NCBI GenBank assembly: GCA_934481355.1
Contig: CAKSPH010000024.1
Coordinates: 1-39,475 of the forward strand
Source: an uncultured Oscillospiraceae bacterium
Lineage (GTDB): Bacteria; Bacillota; Clostridia; Oscillospirales; Ruminococcaceae
Direction of reading: 5' to 3'
Length of the DNA stretch: 39,475 nt
The notes beneath the pieces were generated by a model. It had not been told where the DNA came from. It saw only the letters and a program-made list of their open reading frames with translations, and ran no database searches. The first letter of the stretch is position 1. Each line of letters begins with the position of its first letter. Both the position numbers and the translations under genes were made by a program. Of the stretch, positions 17,803 through 27,478 are shown in pieces.

Positions 17803-20484
17803 TTACTCGATATCGTCCGTGCTGTTTTTCTGTTCGTCCAGCTCTTTCAGCACGTTGTATGCCTCGTCGTCCTCTGTTATGTGGGATGTGCGGGGCTTGG
17901 GCTTCATGCTCTTGAAATCATAGCGCTCCCTGTCCATGAAGCTCTCTTCAACGTCCGGCCAGCTCAGTTCCTGCTCGTCAGCAGGAGCATTATTTCTGCT
18001 GTCCATCTCAGGGGATTCGTATATCTGCTTTGAGAGCTGTTCAATATAGGAGCTGTGCGCCTTTACTCCATCCACCTGATCCGCCGGATAAAGGTGAGCG
18101 TACCGCACCGCCCTGCGCCTCAGCACGAAATAGCAGAGGAACATATATCCTGCAAACAGCACAGCTCCGACTATCGTGCATATAACTCCGAGAGAGGCTC
18201 CGGGAGTCTTATAGGTGAACGTGAGCTCGCAGACCCCGGCGGGGACCTTAACGCCGATAAATCCGCCGTTGACCTTTTCCAGCTCCAGCGGCTGAGCCGC
18301 CCCACCCTGCGCTGAAACAGTGCCGCTCCAGCCCTTGTCGAACGGAACGCTGAACACAACCAGCCGTTCGCGGTCATAATCAGTGACCGCTGTGAATCCG
18401 CTGTTGTTCACGCTGAACTGCTTCGCCGCAAGGGAATTTCGCGCGTCCACGTCAGACAGGAACTGTTCATACAGCTTGTCGCCGTCCATCGAAACCACCG
18501 GATTTTCAGCGAGGATATCCCCGTACTTCTCCGCCTGTTCGCTTGTCAGGATAATGTTTCCGGTCATAATGTTGTCAATGTGCGTCTTCCCCTTAAGGCT
18601 GGAATCCAGAACATATCCATCATAAGCGTATCCCATCGGGAGCGCCGCCGTATTGCGGTATATCTCGAAACCGTCCTGAGTTTCGAGATACTCGAACGTT
18701 TTCAGACCGTCAAGGGCTTCTGTGCGCTTTTCATCAGAGGTGTTCCCCGGAATCATCAGGTACTTCACCCTCGTGAGCGCCCGCAGCGCGTAATGGGTGT
18801 ACTCCGGCGCGGAGTTTACCGAGCGCTCGATGTCCAGCAGATCGTACAGCTCAAACGTGGAGCTTGGAATAATGCTGGTGAAGCTCTTCAGCGAGCTCAT
18901 GCCCCACAGCATATTTATGTTGTTCATGCTGTCGGTGGATTCCATGCGGAAAAAGTCCGGATCGTCTATATGAACCTGCGCGGAAACATTCTTATTGTAG
19001 CTGCCGAGGTACGGTCCCAGAATCCTTCCGTAGCCGACATAATAGTAGCCCAGCAGCATGGAACAAACAACAGTGCATACGGTCACGCGCTGTGTGAATT
19101 TCTCAGCGGAAACCCTCTTGCGCCAGAAAAGCACATTGAACAGCAGAACCAGCATTCCGAGGGCAACCGCGATATTCAGGTAGACCGCCGGAGACAGCTC
19201 GTTGAGGAGCCGCGGCACAAGCACCTTTTCGGTTCCAGCGTCCGTTTCAACGTCCTTTTTAGTCGGGAAAAGCAGCACCAGCAGCGACATCAGCGCCACA
19301 GCCACCGCGCAGAATTTCGCGCCGAAGCGCAGGTCGAATTCCCTGTGTTCCAGTACATACACAGTGGCAAGGGCGCATAGAAGCTCCGGCATATACCACC
19401 AGCGTGTGTAGAAGCTGTAATTGAACAGCACGAAAGAGGAATTAAGCCCCGGAACCAGCGTGATTATAAAGCACACCGGCAGAAGCAGCCTTGCCCACAG
19501 CATTCGTCTGGAGCTTTCGCCGGACGCGCCCTTTATGAGCGCGATGACCCCAGACATGGAGAACAGCGGCAGGAACAGCGCAACGCTGCTCCACTTGGAA
19601 TCCGCGTTTTCAAACATCGCCGTCCTCGCAGGGACCTCACCAGGAAAGAACATAGCCTCCAGAATAAGCCCGTAGCGCTGGTTCTTGTTGTAGAACAGGA
19701 AATCCCAGCCGTTCAGCATTGACGTGGAGCGCGGAACGTCCAGCACCTGAAATATCGACGGCACAAAGAGGATCCCGGCGATAAGCACTCCGCAGACAGA
19801 TTCGAACGCAAGGCAGAAGAAGTCTTTCAGCCCTATCCTGAACCGGCGGTCGCCTATCAGCCTGAACACGAAATACAGCACCAGGAACACGCATTCTCCT
19901 ATAAAGAAGAAGTAGTTCACGAATGCGTTTATCGCCACAGCCAGCGCCAGAGCGCCGCGCCGCTTGTTTATGACAGCCTCCTCAACGCCTGTCAGCAGAA
20001 GCGGGAAGAAAACTATCGCCTCATGAAAGTGGTTGAAGAAGATGTTGTACATCGAATATCCGGAGAAAGCGTACAGCAGACCGCCGATAAGGGCGTTCTG
20101 CGGCTTGGTCACGAATCTCCTGATATACACGAACGCAAAGAACGACGAGAGCGCGATTTTCAGCGCCAGCAGCGGAGCCATCAGGTACTGGGATATCGCC
20201 GCCGGGAACAGCGCCGCAAACCAGAAGAACGGGCTTCCAAGCGTGTAAAAGCTGTACGAGCCAACGAAATTCGCGCCGAGGTCGGTTTTCCAGTTCCAGC
20301 CGAAATTCCCGCTCTGCACCGCCTCGATGCAGGTCTTATAGAACGGTATCTGCTGCGCGTTGTAGTCGCCGTAATATATGAAATACCCCTGGTCGAGTAT
20401 GACAAACGGCAGCAGGAGCACTCCCGCCATTATCAGGGCGTAGGTAAACGCCCTGATGTAGAATTTCTTTTCCTGTTTTATCAT
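17803..20484 (-). CDS. yfhO: YfhO family multi-pass membrane protein (GT-C glycosyltransferase-like)
   Basis: Large membrane protein of the YfhO family, which in Bacillus and Listeria is linked to glycosylation of lipoteichoic acid. The 893 residues begin with a membrane helix (about 13-33), followed by the conserved first extracellular loop with YGDYNAQQIPFY, the place of the catalytic acidic residue in GT-C enzymes. About a dozen membrane helices follow, then a soluble extracellular domain (about 480-740), a final helix (about 755-780) and an unusual charged cytoplasmic tail of about 105 residues (YPADQVDG to the end), rich in Asp, Glu and Lys. Substrate unknown; the location next to ddl and the wall block fits an envelope role. 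Confidence 0.88.
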   Translation of the reverse strand: MIKQEKKFYIRAFTYALIMAGVLLLPFVILDQGYFIYYGDYNAQQIPFYKTCIEAVQSGNFGWNWKTDLGANFVGSYSFYTLGSPFFWFAALFPAAISQYLMAPLLALKIALSSFFAFVYIRRFVTKPQNALIGGLLYAFSGYSMYNIFFNHFHEAIVFFPLLLTGVEEAVINKRRGALALAVAINAFVNYFFFIGECVFLVLYFVFRLIGDRRFRIGLKDFFCLAFESVCGVLIAGILFVPSIFQVLDVPRSTSMLNGWDFLFYNKNQRYGLILEAMFFPGEVPARTAMFENADSKWSSVALFLPLFSMSGVIALIKGASGESSRRMLWARLLLPVCFIITLVPGLNSSFVLFNYSFYTRWWYMPELLCALATVYVLEHREFDLRFGAKFCAVAVALMSLLVLLFPTKKDVETDAGTEKVLVPRLLNELSPAVYLNIAVALGMLVLLFNVLFWRKRVSAEKFTQRVTVCTVVCSMLLGYYYVGYGRILGPYLGSYNKNVSAQVHIDDPDFFRMESTDSMNNINMLWGMSSLKSFTSIIPSSTFELYDLLDIERSVNSAPEYTHYALRALTRVKYLMIPGNTSDEKRTEALDGLKTFEYLETQDGFEIYRNTAALPMGYAYDGYVLDSSLKGKTHIDNIMTGNIILTSEQAEKYGDILAENPVVSMDGDKLYEQFLSDVDARNSLAAKQFSVNNSGFTAVTDYDRERLVVFSVPFDKGWSGTVSAQGGAAQPLELEKVNGGFIGVKVPAGVCELTFTYKTPGASLGVICTIVGAVLFAGYMFLCYFVLRRRAVRYAHLYPADQVDGVKAHSSYIEQLSKQIYESPEMDSRNNAPADEQELSWPDVEESFMDRERYDFKSMKPKPRTSHITEDDEAYNVLKELDEQKNSTDDIE

Positions 20485-20515
20485 AATTCACCGTAATAAA
20501 GCGGACCCGCTTCTA

Positions 20516-22315
20516 TCACATTCTCTCAGGAGCCTCGACCTTGAGCAGGGAAAGCACGTTCCTGAGCGTTATCCTCGCAGCGTCGCAGAGCGCAAGTCGG
20601 GACTGCTTCACGTCAGGCTCAGCGCCCTTTATCGGGCAGCTATCGTAGAACTTGTGGAAGTTCTGTGCAAGCTCGTAGGAATATCTTGTGAGCGCGGAGG
20701 GGTCGTAGTCCTTCGCGGCGGTGTTTATCATCTCGGGCATTTCCGCAATCTTGCGTACAAGGGCAAGCTCAGCGGGGTCGGAATAGGAAACAGCGCCGCC
20801 CTCGTACTTCACACCCTCTTCGGACTGCTTGCGGATAACGCTGCAAATTCTTGCGTGGGCGTACTGGACATAGAACACGGGGTTCTTGCTGGATTCCTCC
20901 ACCGCAAGGTCAAGGTCGAATTCAAGGTGAGTGTCGGCGTTGCGCTGGTTGAACACGAATCTCGCCGCGTCTATCGGGACTTCGTCAAGCAGGGTGGTCA
21001 GCGTGATAGCCTTGCCGGAGCGCTTGCTCAGCTTGCAGGGCTTTCCGTCACGGATAAGCATTACCATCTGCATGATAACCACGTCAAGGCGCTTGTCGTC
21101 TATCCCAAGCGCGGAAAGGGCTATCCTCATGCGCTGTACATAACCGTGGTGGTCTGCGCCGAGGACGTTTATCGCCTTATCGTATCCTCTGGTTATCAGC
21201 TTGTCGTAGTGGTATGCGATATCCGGCACGATATAGGTCGGGAATCCGTTGGAGCGCACCAGAACAAAATCCTGGTCTCCGCCGAAATCGGTAGCCCTGA
21301 GCCAGAGCGCGCCGTCTTTTTCGTAGGTGTGTCCGCCCGCCTTCAGCTTCTCAATGACCGCCTTTACCGCACCGTTGTTGTGCAGGGTGCTCTCCTTGAA
21401 CCAGTTGTCGTACTTTATGCGGTACTTCAGCAGGTCCTCTTCAAGGCGCTTCTCGTTGAGCGGAAGCGCGTAGTCAACTAGAGCTCTGCGGCGCTCCTCC
21501 TCGGGCTTTTCCGCGAGAGCCTTTCCGCCGTGCAGGTCGTAGTAATTCTTGGCGTGCTCGATTATATCCATACCGAGGTAAACGTCGTTCGGCATGGTGA
21601 ACGGCAGATCCTTCTGCTCCTCGGGGATATTGCCCTCCTCATCGGGAGTGGAAGTCTGGTCGTAGATGGTCCTGGTGAGCTTCTCCATGTCGGAGCCGCA
21701 CTCTGCAACGACCTTCTGCCCCGCCTCGCTGCAAAGCTGGAGATAGCGCAGGTCAAGGGACTTTCCGAACTTTGCAACCTGATTTCCTGCGTCGTTGATG
21801 TAGAACTCGCGGCTGACATCATAGCCCGCCTCCTGAAGAAGGGAGGAAAGGCTGTCGCCTATCGCGCCGCCCCTCGCGTTGCCTATGTGCATGGGGCCTG
21901 TTGGGTTCGCGGAAACGAACTCCACCAGCACGCGCTTCCCCTTGCCGAGGTCGGTCTTGCCGTAGTCCTCGCCCATTGCGACTGCATTCCTTACAACTCC
22001 CTCAAACCAGCTTTCGCCGATAAAGAAATTCAGGAAGCCCGGACCCGCTACCTCTACCTTGCTGAAATCAGTTCCTGCGAACTCCACTGCGTCAGCTATC
22101 ATCTGCGCGATGGCGCGGGGATTGCTCCTGAGAGCCTTTGCGGAAACAAGCGCTGTGTTCGCGGAAAAATCACCGTGGCTGTTGTCAGCCGGGATAGTTA
22201 CCTGAAAGGGCGGCAGCGGTTCTGCGGGGATCTTCTCCTCGCTGACCAGCCTGCCGAGCGCGTTCATTATGAGTTCCTTTACCTGTGCCTTTGCTTCTTC
22301 TACTGCGTTGTACAT
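20516..22315 (-). CDS. argS: Arginyl-tRNA synthetase
   Basis: Class I synthetase charging tRNA(Arg) with arginine. The 599-residue protein has the N-terminal tRNA-binding domain (about 1-110), the ATP-binding HIGH signature as HIGN in NPTGPMHIGNARGG, the KMSKS-like loop KLSKRSG, and a C-terminal helical anticodon-binding domain (DALR type) ending in the conserved SLLKVEAPERM. An AGGAG site precedes the ATG at 22315. It follows a DUF1934 gene, the same order as ywiB-argS in B. subtilis. Confidence 0.97.
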   Translation of the reverse strand: MYNAVEEAKAQVKELIMNALGRLVSEEKIPAEPLPPFQVTIPADNSHGDFSANTALVSAKALRSNPRAIAQMIADAVEFAGTDFSKVEVAGPGFLNFFIGESWFEGVVRNAVAMGEDYGKTDLGKGKRVLVEFVSANPTGPMHIGNARGGAIGDSLSSLLQEAGYDVSREFYINDAGNQVAKFGKSLDLRYLQLCSEAGQKVVAECGSDMEKLTRTIYDQTSTPDEEGNIPEEQKDLPFTMPNDVYLGMDIIEHAKNYYDLHGGKALAEKPEEERRRALVDYALPLNEKRLEEDLLKYRIKYDNWFKESTLHNNGAVKAVIEKLKAGGHTYEKDGALWLRATDFGGDQDFVLVRSNGFPTYIVPDIAYHYDKLITRGYDKAINVLGADHHGYVQRMRIALSALGIDDKRLDVVIMQMVMLIRDGKPCKLSKRSGKAITLTTLLDEVPIDAARFVFNQRNADTHLEFDLDLAVEESSKNPVFYVQYAHARICSVIRKQSEEGVKYEGGAVSYSDPAELALVRKIAEMPEMINTAAKDYDPSALTRYSYELAQNFHKFYDSCPIKGAEPDVKQSRLALCDAARITLRNVLSLLKVEAPERM

Positions 22316-22334
22316 TTGTTTATCTCCTGTATTT

Positions 22335-22778
22335 TTATGCCTTTTCGTGCGGCTTTACGTTTATCGTTATTTCATTTGTGAGCATCAGCCCGGAATTTAC
22401 ATCGATAGTATAGCGGACGTATATCTCGCCGCCGTCGCTTGTTATCCCGCGGCGCATTTCGTTTGTGGAAATGCCTATCATGCAGTCGCCGTATTCCGTG
22501 CCGTAATGGCAGAAGTGCCTCTTTCCGTTCTCAAAAATCAGGCTGGAAAAAGCCTTGCCAGTCCTCGTCATGGTGATGGTCTCGTCATCCTGACCTATGC
22601 GGAGCTGCACATGGCTCCCGTCGTAACCAGTCGCCTCGCTCTCGTCATAGTCGATGAACCAGCTCCCGGCGTGCTCGCGGAACTCGCCTTTAGTGAACAG
22701 CTCGGAACTGTCGGTATTCCCGTCCGCGGTCTGCTTTACGGTCATCCTTATATTTGCGTTGTTTCCCAAATTTATCAC
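22335..22778 (-). CDS. DUF1934 beta-barrel protein (YwiB-like)
   Basis: Small protein of the DUF1934 family (147 residues), lipocalin-like by known structures, function unknown. Conserved features seen: the FTKGEF strand near the N terminus and the ...GLMLTNEITINV C-terminal strands. The start is uncertain: GTG at 22778 has GGAG directly against it (no spacing), while an in-frame TTG at 22769 sits 7 nt after GGAG and may be the true start. It lies between ddl (7 bp upstream) and argS (19 bp downstream), a conserved ywiB-argS pairing. Confidence 0.85.
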   Translation of the reverse strand: MINLGNNANIRMTVKQTADGNTDSSELFTKGEFREHAGSWFIDYDESEATGYDGSHVQLRIGQDDETITMTRTGKAFSSLIFENGKRHFCHYGTEYGDCMIGISTNEMRRGITSDGGEIYVRYTIDVNSGLMLTNEITINVKPHEKA

Positions 22779-22785
22779 TCCAGAC

Positions 22786-23862
22786 TCAGTTTTCTGAATT
22801 CTTTTCTATCGCAAGCCCGATAAGCCTGTCAAGAAGCTCGCTGTACTCTATGCCCATGTTCGCCATCAGCTTCGGATACATACTGATGGGCGTGAATCCC
22901 GGAATAGTGTTTATCTCATTGAGGACAAGCCCATTATCCGTTGCAAAGAAATCCACTCTGGAGAATCCGCTGCACCCCATTGCAATGTACGCTTTCTTTG
23001 CGGTCTCGCGGAGTTCCTCGGTCATCTCCGGGGATATCTTCGCCGGGATATCCAACACGGAGGTCCCGAGCTTGTATTTTGCGTCGTAATCGTAGAATTC
23101 CTCCGCCGGGGTTATCTGCCCCGGAATGGAGGCTATCAGATCGGTGCCGTTGCCAAGAACTGCGCACTCGACCTCCTTGCCGGTTATCTCAGCCTCGATC
23201 ACTACCTTTTCGCCGTGCGCAAACGCGATCTTTATGCCGCTTTTAAGGGACTCGCGGTCAGCGGCTCGGCTCACTCCCACGGAGGAACCCGCGCAGGCGG
23301 GCTTTACGAACACAGGATATCCGCCGAGCTTCTTCTCAATATCCTCGCACGCCTTGTCGATGTCGTGGAGCGAATCCCGCTTGATGTAGCAGTACGGAGC
23401 CGTGCGTATCCCAGCCGCGTCAAGGATAGTGTGAGTTATCGCCTTATCCATGCAGTCGGCGCTGCTGGTCATGTCGCAGCCGACGCAGGGGAGCCCCGCA
23501 AGCGCGCACAGCGCCTGGACAGTTCCGTCCTCGCCGAATCTTCCGTGCAGAACCGGGAAAACAGCGTCCACCTTACGCAGATAGCACTTGTCATCCGCGC
23601 CCAGCAGGAGTACTCCCCTGCCGACCGTGTCCGGACTGATGACCGCTGTGCAGTTGTCGGGATTGTTCTCCCACTCGCCGGTCTTTATGTCCTCGTATTC
23701 GCCCGGATAGTACATCCAGTGTCCTTTTTTTGTGATTCCTATGCACATTACATCGTACTTATCCTTAGGGATATTGTTCAGCACCGAATACGCTGAAACC
23801 AGCGAAACCTCATGCTCGCTCGAAGCACCCCCGAATAAAACTGCCACCTTAAGCTTAGCCAT
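22786..23862 (-). CDS. ddl: D-alanine-D-alanine ligase
   Basis: ATP-grasp ligase that joins two D-Ala for the peptidoglycan pentapeptide. The 358-residue protein has the N-terminal GGASSEHEVS motif, HGRFGEDG in place of the usual HGxxGEDG, the ATP-binding KPACAGSSVGVS loop, the omega loop EFYDYDAKY, and the metal-binding LNEINTIPG block. The omega-loop tyrosine (FYDY) predicts D-Ala-D-Ala product rather than the D-Ala-D-Lac of Phe-type enzymes, so a vancomycin-sensitive wall is inferred. GGTGG precedes the ATG. It is the first gene of the ddl-DUF1934-argS-yfhO-NUDIX unit. Confidence 0.95.
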   Translation of the reverse strand: MAKLKVAVLFGGASSEHEVSLVSAYSVLNNIPKDKYDVMCIGITKKGHWMYYPGEYEDIKTGEWENNPDNCTAVISPDTVGRGVLLLGADDKCYLRKVDAVFPVLHGRFGEDGTVQALCALAGLPCVGCDMTSSADCMDKAITHTILDAAGIRTAPYCYIKRDSLHDIDKACEDIEKKLGGYPVFVKPACAGSSVGVSRAADRESLKSGIKIAFAHGEKVVIEAEITGKEVECAVLGNGTDLIASIPGQITPAEEFYDYDAKYKLGTSVLDIPAKISPEMTEELRETAKKAYIAMGCSGFSRVDFFATDNGLVLNEINTIPGFTPISMYPKLMANMGIEYSELLDRLIGLAIEKNSEN

Positions 23863-23876
23863 ATATTTCCACCACG

Positions 23877-23892
23877 CGTGCTTTTAAGCACG
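23877..23892 (-). promoter_or_regulatory. Leader hairpin close to the ddl ribosome-binding site
   Basis: CGTGCTT-AA-AAGCACG forms a perfect 7-bp stem in the ddl leader, ending just upstream of the GGTGG ribosome site. An AAAGGA stretch lies just before the stem. It could affect ribosome access, but no known riboswitch class was recognised. Confidence 0.4.
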
Positions 23893-23944
23893 TCCTTTCT
23901 ATGTAGTATCGACAGCTATACATATACATAATAACTCAGATTAT

Positions 23945-23973
23945 ATTTTATCACAAATCCGTTTTATTTTCAA
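23945..23973 (-). promoter_or_regulatory. Sigma-A-type promoter for the ddl-argS-yfhO unit
   Basis: On the minus strand -35 TTGAAA (23973-23968) and -10 TAAAAT (23950-23945) are separated by 17 bp. Transcription would begin near 23938, giving a leader of about 75 nt that includes the hairpin at 23877-23892. Confidence 0.75.
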
Positions 23974-24038
23974 GTAGTTAATGGCATATTTTTGACAGAA
24001 CAGCCGTGAATTAATGCGGAAATGCGAGAAAAAGGCAG

Positions 24039-24072
24039 AAAAAAAGAACCGCCCCGTAAGCCGGAGCGGCTC
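24039..24072 (-). terminator. Intrinsic terminator after dnaJ
   Basis: On the minus strand an 11-bp GC-rich stem with two G-T pairs (arms 24072-24062 and 24056-24046) and a short loop is followed by seven T residues (24045-24039). It lies 13 bp after the dnaJ stop codon and closes the heat-shock operon. Confidence 0.9.
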
Positions 24073-24084
24073 TGTAATTTATTG

Positions 24085-25257
24085 TCACTGTTTGAAAAGA
24101 TCCTTCAGGCGGTCGAAGAAGTTCGCACGCCGGGAGTAATTCTTCTCATCAAGCGTATCCTCAAATGCCTGTAAAGCGTCCTTCTGCTTCTTGTTGAGGT
24201 TCGTGGGGACCTCGATGGACACGGTAACAAGCTCGTCGCCACGGCCAGTCCTCTGGCAGTGCTGAACACCCTTGCCACGCAGCGTGAACACCTTTCCGGG
24301 CTGTGTGCCTGCGGGAATGGTGTACTTCATCTTGCCGTCAATGGTAGGAATATCTATCTCTGCGCCGAGCGCCGCCTGAGTGTATGTCAGCGGAACTTCG
24401 ACAAGGATATTGTCTCCATCGCGCTCAAACACCTTGTCAGGGCGAACTGAAATACGAACCTTGAGGTCTCCCCTCGGACCGCCGTTTGCACCAGCGTTTC
24501 CTCTTCCGCTCAGCTTGACTATCTGACCGTCTGCGATACCTGCCGGGATATTGACGGATATCGTGACCTTCTTCTGTACATTGCCGGAGCCGGAGCACTT
24601 CGGGCAGGGAGTTGCGATTATCTTGCCCTTGCCCATGCACTTTGAACAGGTTCTGGTAGTCTGCATCATGCCGAACATAGTCTGCTGACGTACATTGACC
24701 TTACCTGTGCCGCGGCAGTCTGGACAGGTCTTTGCCTCTGTCCCTTTCTTTGCACCGGTGCCTCCGCACTCGTCACAGGTCTCGACGCGGTTTATCTCAA
24801 TATCATGGGTTATGCCCTTGCACGCTTCCATGAAGCTTATGCTGAGCGACACAACAATATCAGAGCCGTAGCGCGGCGCGTTAGGATTCTGTGACCGCGA
24901 GCCTCCTCCGGAAAACGCGCCGAAGATATCGCCGAAAATATCGCCGAAATCCACATTGCCGCCTGCGGTAGAGAAGCCTCCGAAGCCCCCGAAACCGCCA
25001 GTGCCTCCGCCGGCCCCCGCACCATAGCTGGGATCAACGCCTGCAAACCCGAACTGGTCATACTTGGCTTTCTTCTCAGGGTCGGAAAGAACGTCGTTCG
25101 CTTCGTTGACCTCCTTGAATTTTGCCTCTGCCTCGGGATCATCAGGATTAAGGTCGGGGTGGTACTTCTTCGCCATCTGGCGGTAAGCCTTCTTTATCTC
25201 GGCGTCAGTCGCGCCCTTTTTGAGCCCCAGCACCTCGTAATAATCTTTTTTATCCAT
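24085..25257 (-). CDS. dnaJ: Chaperone DnaJ (Hsp40)
   Basis: Co-chaperone that binds unfolded proteins and stimulates the ATPase of DnaK. Domains: J domain with HPD at 33-35; Gly/Phe-rich linker (about 72-120); four zinc-binding repeats ([32 protein letters not shown]; about 155-225); C-terminal substrate-binding beta domains. At 390 residues it is a full type I DnaJ. Last gene of the hrcA operon, but separated from dnaK by 322 bp that include a MITE-like insertion, unlike the close spacing usual for this pair. A terminator follows. Confidence 0.97.
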   Translation of the reverse strand: MDKKDYYEVLGLKKGATDAEIKKAYRQMAKKYHPDLNPDDPEAEAKFKEVNEANDVLSDPEKKAKYDQFGFAGVDPSYGAGAGGGTGGFGGFGGFSTAGGNVDFGDIFGDIFGAFSGGGSRSQNPNAPRYGSDIVVSLSISFMEACKGITHDIEINRVETCDECGGTGAKKGTEAKTCPDCRGTGKVNVRQQTMFGMMQTTRTCSKCMGKGKIIATPCPKCSGSGNVQKKVTISVNIPAGIADGQIVKLSGRGNAGANGGPRGDLKVRISVRPDKVFERDGDNILVEVPLTYTQAALGAEIDIPTIDGKMKYTIPAGTQPGKVFTLRGKGVQHCQRTGRGDELVTVSIEVPTNLNKKQKDALQAFEDTLDEKNYSRRANFFDRLKDLFKQ

Positions 25258-25338
25258 AAGTAATCAATCCTTTGTATGAGGTGGTTAACCCAAAGCGCCC
25301 TGGGGTGTTTTCGGAACCTCAAGGCGCTCTGTTTTACC
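25258..25338 (-). other. dnaJ leader segment with a stem-loop
   Basis: Between the MITE-like element and the dnaJ ATG. Arms AGCGCC (25294-25299) and GGCGCT (25323-25328) can pair around a 23-nt interior. No consensus promoter was found for dnaJ alone. I could not tell whether this stem-loop affects dnaJ translation or mRNA processing. Confidence 0.35.
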
Positions 25339-25341
25339 TTA

Positions 25342-25571
25342 GGACAACACCGCACAATTAACGGCTAGCGCCTTTGCCGCACGCTTGCTTGCATATTTTC
25401 CGCTATATTGCACAAATTTTCCTTGACAGGCGTGGTCTCCCCAGTGGGGGAGGTGTCAACGCAAGTTGACAGAGGGGTTGACCGACAGACCAGCCTGTCT
25501 GCGTCAAATTTATGCAATCTGACGAAAAATCTGCTGCGCCATCGTACGACAATAATTGTGCGGTGTTGTCC
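25342..25571. mobile_element. MITE-like element between dnaK and dnaJ
   Basis: A 230-bp non-coding element. Its ends are perfect inverted repeats: the 19 bp starting GGACAACACC at 25342-25360 are the exact reverse complement of 25553-25571. Directly outside, TTA (25339-25341) and TTA (25572-25574) form a 3-bp target duplication. The inside holds short hairpins, including CTCCCC/GGGGAG (25437-25452) and TGTCAAC-GCAA-GTTGACA (25454-25471). It has no reading frame for a transposase, so it would depend on one encoded elsewhere. It starts 8 bp after the dnaK stop and is transcribed with the operon, where the ends can pair to form a long hairpin. Confidence 0.85.
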
Positions 25572-25579
25572 TTAGAAAT

Positions 25580-27385
25580 TTATTCGTCAACAACTTCGCC
25601 GTCAACGGGTCCGTTGTCCTGAGGAGCTGCGCCGTCAGCGCCTGCTGCCGCACCCTGTGCCTGATAGATCTTGCCGGCTACCTCGTAGAACTCCTTCTGG
25701 AGCTCGTCCTTGGCGGTCTTGATTGCTTCGATATCAGTGCCCTTGAGCGCTTCCTTGAGGGCGTCGAGCTTGGGCTGAACCTTAGCCTTGTCGTCCTCTG
25801 TAACCTTGTCGCCGAAATCGGTCATGGACTTCTCAATCTGGTAAACCATCTGGTCTGCCTCGTTGCGGGCGTCTACCTCTTCCTTGCGCTTCTTGTCCTC
25901 TGCTGCGTACTGCTCAGCTTCCTTGACAGCCTTGTCGATATCGTCCTTGCTCATGTTGGTGGAAGCGGTGATAGAGATGTGCTGCTCCTTACCAGTGCCG
26001 AGATCCTTTGCGGTTACGTTTACGATACCGTTTGCGTCGATATCAAATGTAACCTCGATCTGCGGGATTCCACGGGGAGCCGGAGCGATGCCGTCCAGAC
26101 GGAAGGTACCGATGGACTTGTTGTCCTTTGCGAACTCACGCTCACCCTGGAGAACGTTGATATCAACGCTCGGCTGGTTGTCGGAGTAGGTGGAGAATAT
26201 CTGGCTCTTCTTGGTAGGAATGGTGGTGTTACGCTCGATCATTCTGGTGCAAACGCCGCCTGCGGTCTCGATGCCAAGGGACAGAGGAGCTACATCAAGC
26301 AGAAGCAGACCCGTTACTTCCTTGTTGAGAACGCCGCCCTGGATAGCTGCGCCGATAGCTACGCACTCGTCAGGGTTGATACCCTTGAACGGATCCTTGC
26401 CGAGGAAGTTCTTTACTGCGTCCTGGACAGCAGGGATTCTTGTGGAACCGCCGACCAGAAGGATCTTGTCGATCTCGTTCTTGGACAGACCGGAATCGGA
26501 AATTGCCTGCTTCAGCGGACCCATTGTGGATTCTACCAGATCAGCGGTCAGCTCATTGAACTTAGCCCTTGTAAGTGTTACGTTCAGGTGCTTAGGACCG
26601 GTAGCGTCAGCGGTTATATACGGGATATTAACGTTGACGGAAGTGGAGTTGGAGAGCGCGATCTTAGCCTTCTCAGCCTCGTCCTTTAATCTCTGCATTG
26701 CGAACTTGTCGCTGCTGAGGTCAACGCCGTTGGACTTCTGGAACTCGCTCTTGAGGTAATCAATTACTCTCTGGTCGAAGTCATCGCCGCCGAGGTGGTT
26801 GTTACCAGCGGTGGCAAGTACCTCCTGAACGCCGTCGCCGATCTCGATAACGGATACATCGAACGTGCCGCCGCCGAGGTCGTATACAACGATCTTCTGC
26901 TCTTCTTCCTTATCGATGCCGTAAGCGAGCGCCGCCGCGGTCGGCTCGTTGATGATTCTGTGGACCTTAAGACCCGCGATCTGACCCGCGTCCTTGGTAG
27001 CCTGACGCTGGCTGTCGGTGAAGTATGCAGGAACGGTGATTACTGCGTCGGAAACCTTCTCGCCGAGGTATGCTTCAGCGTCGCCCTTCAGCTTCTGAAG
27101 TATCATAGCGGAGATCTCCTGAGGAGTGTACTTCTTGCCGTCGATATCTACCTTGTAGTCGCTGCCCATATGGCGCTTGATGGAGATAACGGTCTTTTCA
27201 GGGTTGGTGACAGCCTGGTTCTTTGCAAGCTGGCCTACCAGACGCTCGCCGTCCTTGGTGAATGCAACAACGGACGGTGTTGTTCTGGAGCCCTCAGAGT
27301 TTGTGATTACGACAGGCTCGCCGCCCTCGATAACTGCTACGCAGGAATTTGTAGTACCTAAGTCAATGCCAATGATCTTTCCCAT
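25580..27385 (-). CDS. dnaK: Chaperone DnaK (Hsp70)
   Basis: ATP-driven chaperone for folding and protection of proteins. The start at 27385 (GGAGG site, [14 protein letters not shown]) gives 601 residues; five residues of upstream frame are rejected. The nucleotide-binding domain shows the [11 protein letters not shown] phosphate loop, the [10 protein letters not shown] motif and the [11 protein letters not shown] motif; the substrate-binding domain follows with the conserved linker [14 protein letters not shown]; the tail is Gly/Ala-rich and ends EVVDE, close to the EEVD-like end of many bacterial DnaK. The gap in the N-terminal domain typical of Gram-positive DnaK accounts for the length. 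Controlled with hrcA and grpE. Confidence 0.97.
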   Translation of the reverse strand: MGKIIGIDLGTTNSCVAVIEGGEPVVITNSEGSRTTPSVVAFTKDGERLVGQLAKNQAVTNPEKTVISIKRHMGSDYKVDIDGKKYTPQEISAMILQKLKGDAEAYLGEKVSDAVITVPAYFTDSQRQATKDAGQIAGLKVHRIINEPTAAALAYGIDKEEEQKIVVYDLGGGTFDVSVIEIGDGVQEVLATAGNNHLGGDDFDQRVIDYLKSEFQKSNGVDLSSDKFAMQRLKDEAEKAKIALSNSTSVNVNIPYITADATGPKHLNVTLTRAKFNELTADLVESTMGPLKQAISDSGLSKNEIDKILLVGGSTRIPAVQDAVKNFLGKDPFKGINPDECVAIGAAIQGGVLNKEVTGLLLLDVAPLSLGIETAGGVCTRMIERNTTIPTKKSQIFSTYSDNQPSVDINVLQGEREFAKDNKSIGTFRLDGIAPAPRGIPQIEVTFDIDANGIVNVTAKDLGTGKEQHISITASTNMSKDDIDKAVKEAEQYAAEDKKRKEEVDARNEADQMVYQIEKSMTDFGDKVTEDDKAKVQPKLDALKEALKGTDIEAIKTAKDELQKEFYEVAGKIYQAQGAAAGADGAAPQDNGPVDGEVVDE

Positions 27386-27478
27386 AATGAATTCCTCCAT
27401 TCTTTTGTATGCATGATGTCATGCTATGAAAATTGAATTAAATGCTCTTGTTGATGTACAGCGGCAATGCCGCCGCAC

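Noticed and set aside
22786..23862. Vancomycin-resistance type D-Ala-D-Lac ligase
   Set aside because: The omega loop has Tyr (FYDYDAKY), the D-Ala-D-Ala type, and there is no vanH or vanX nearby.
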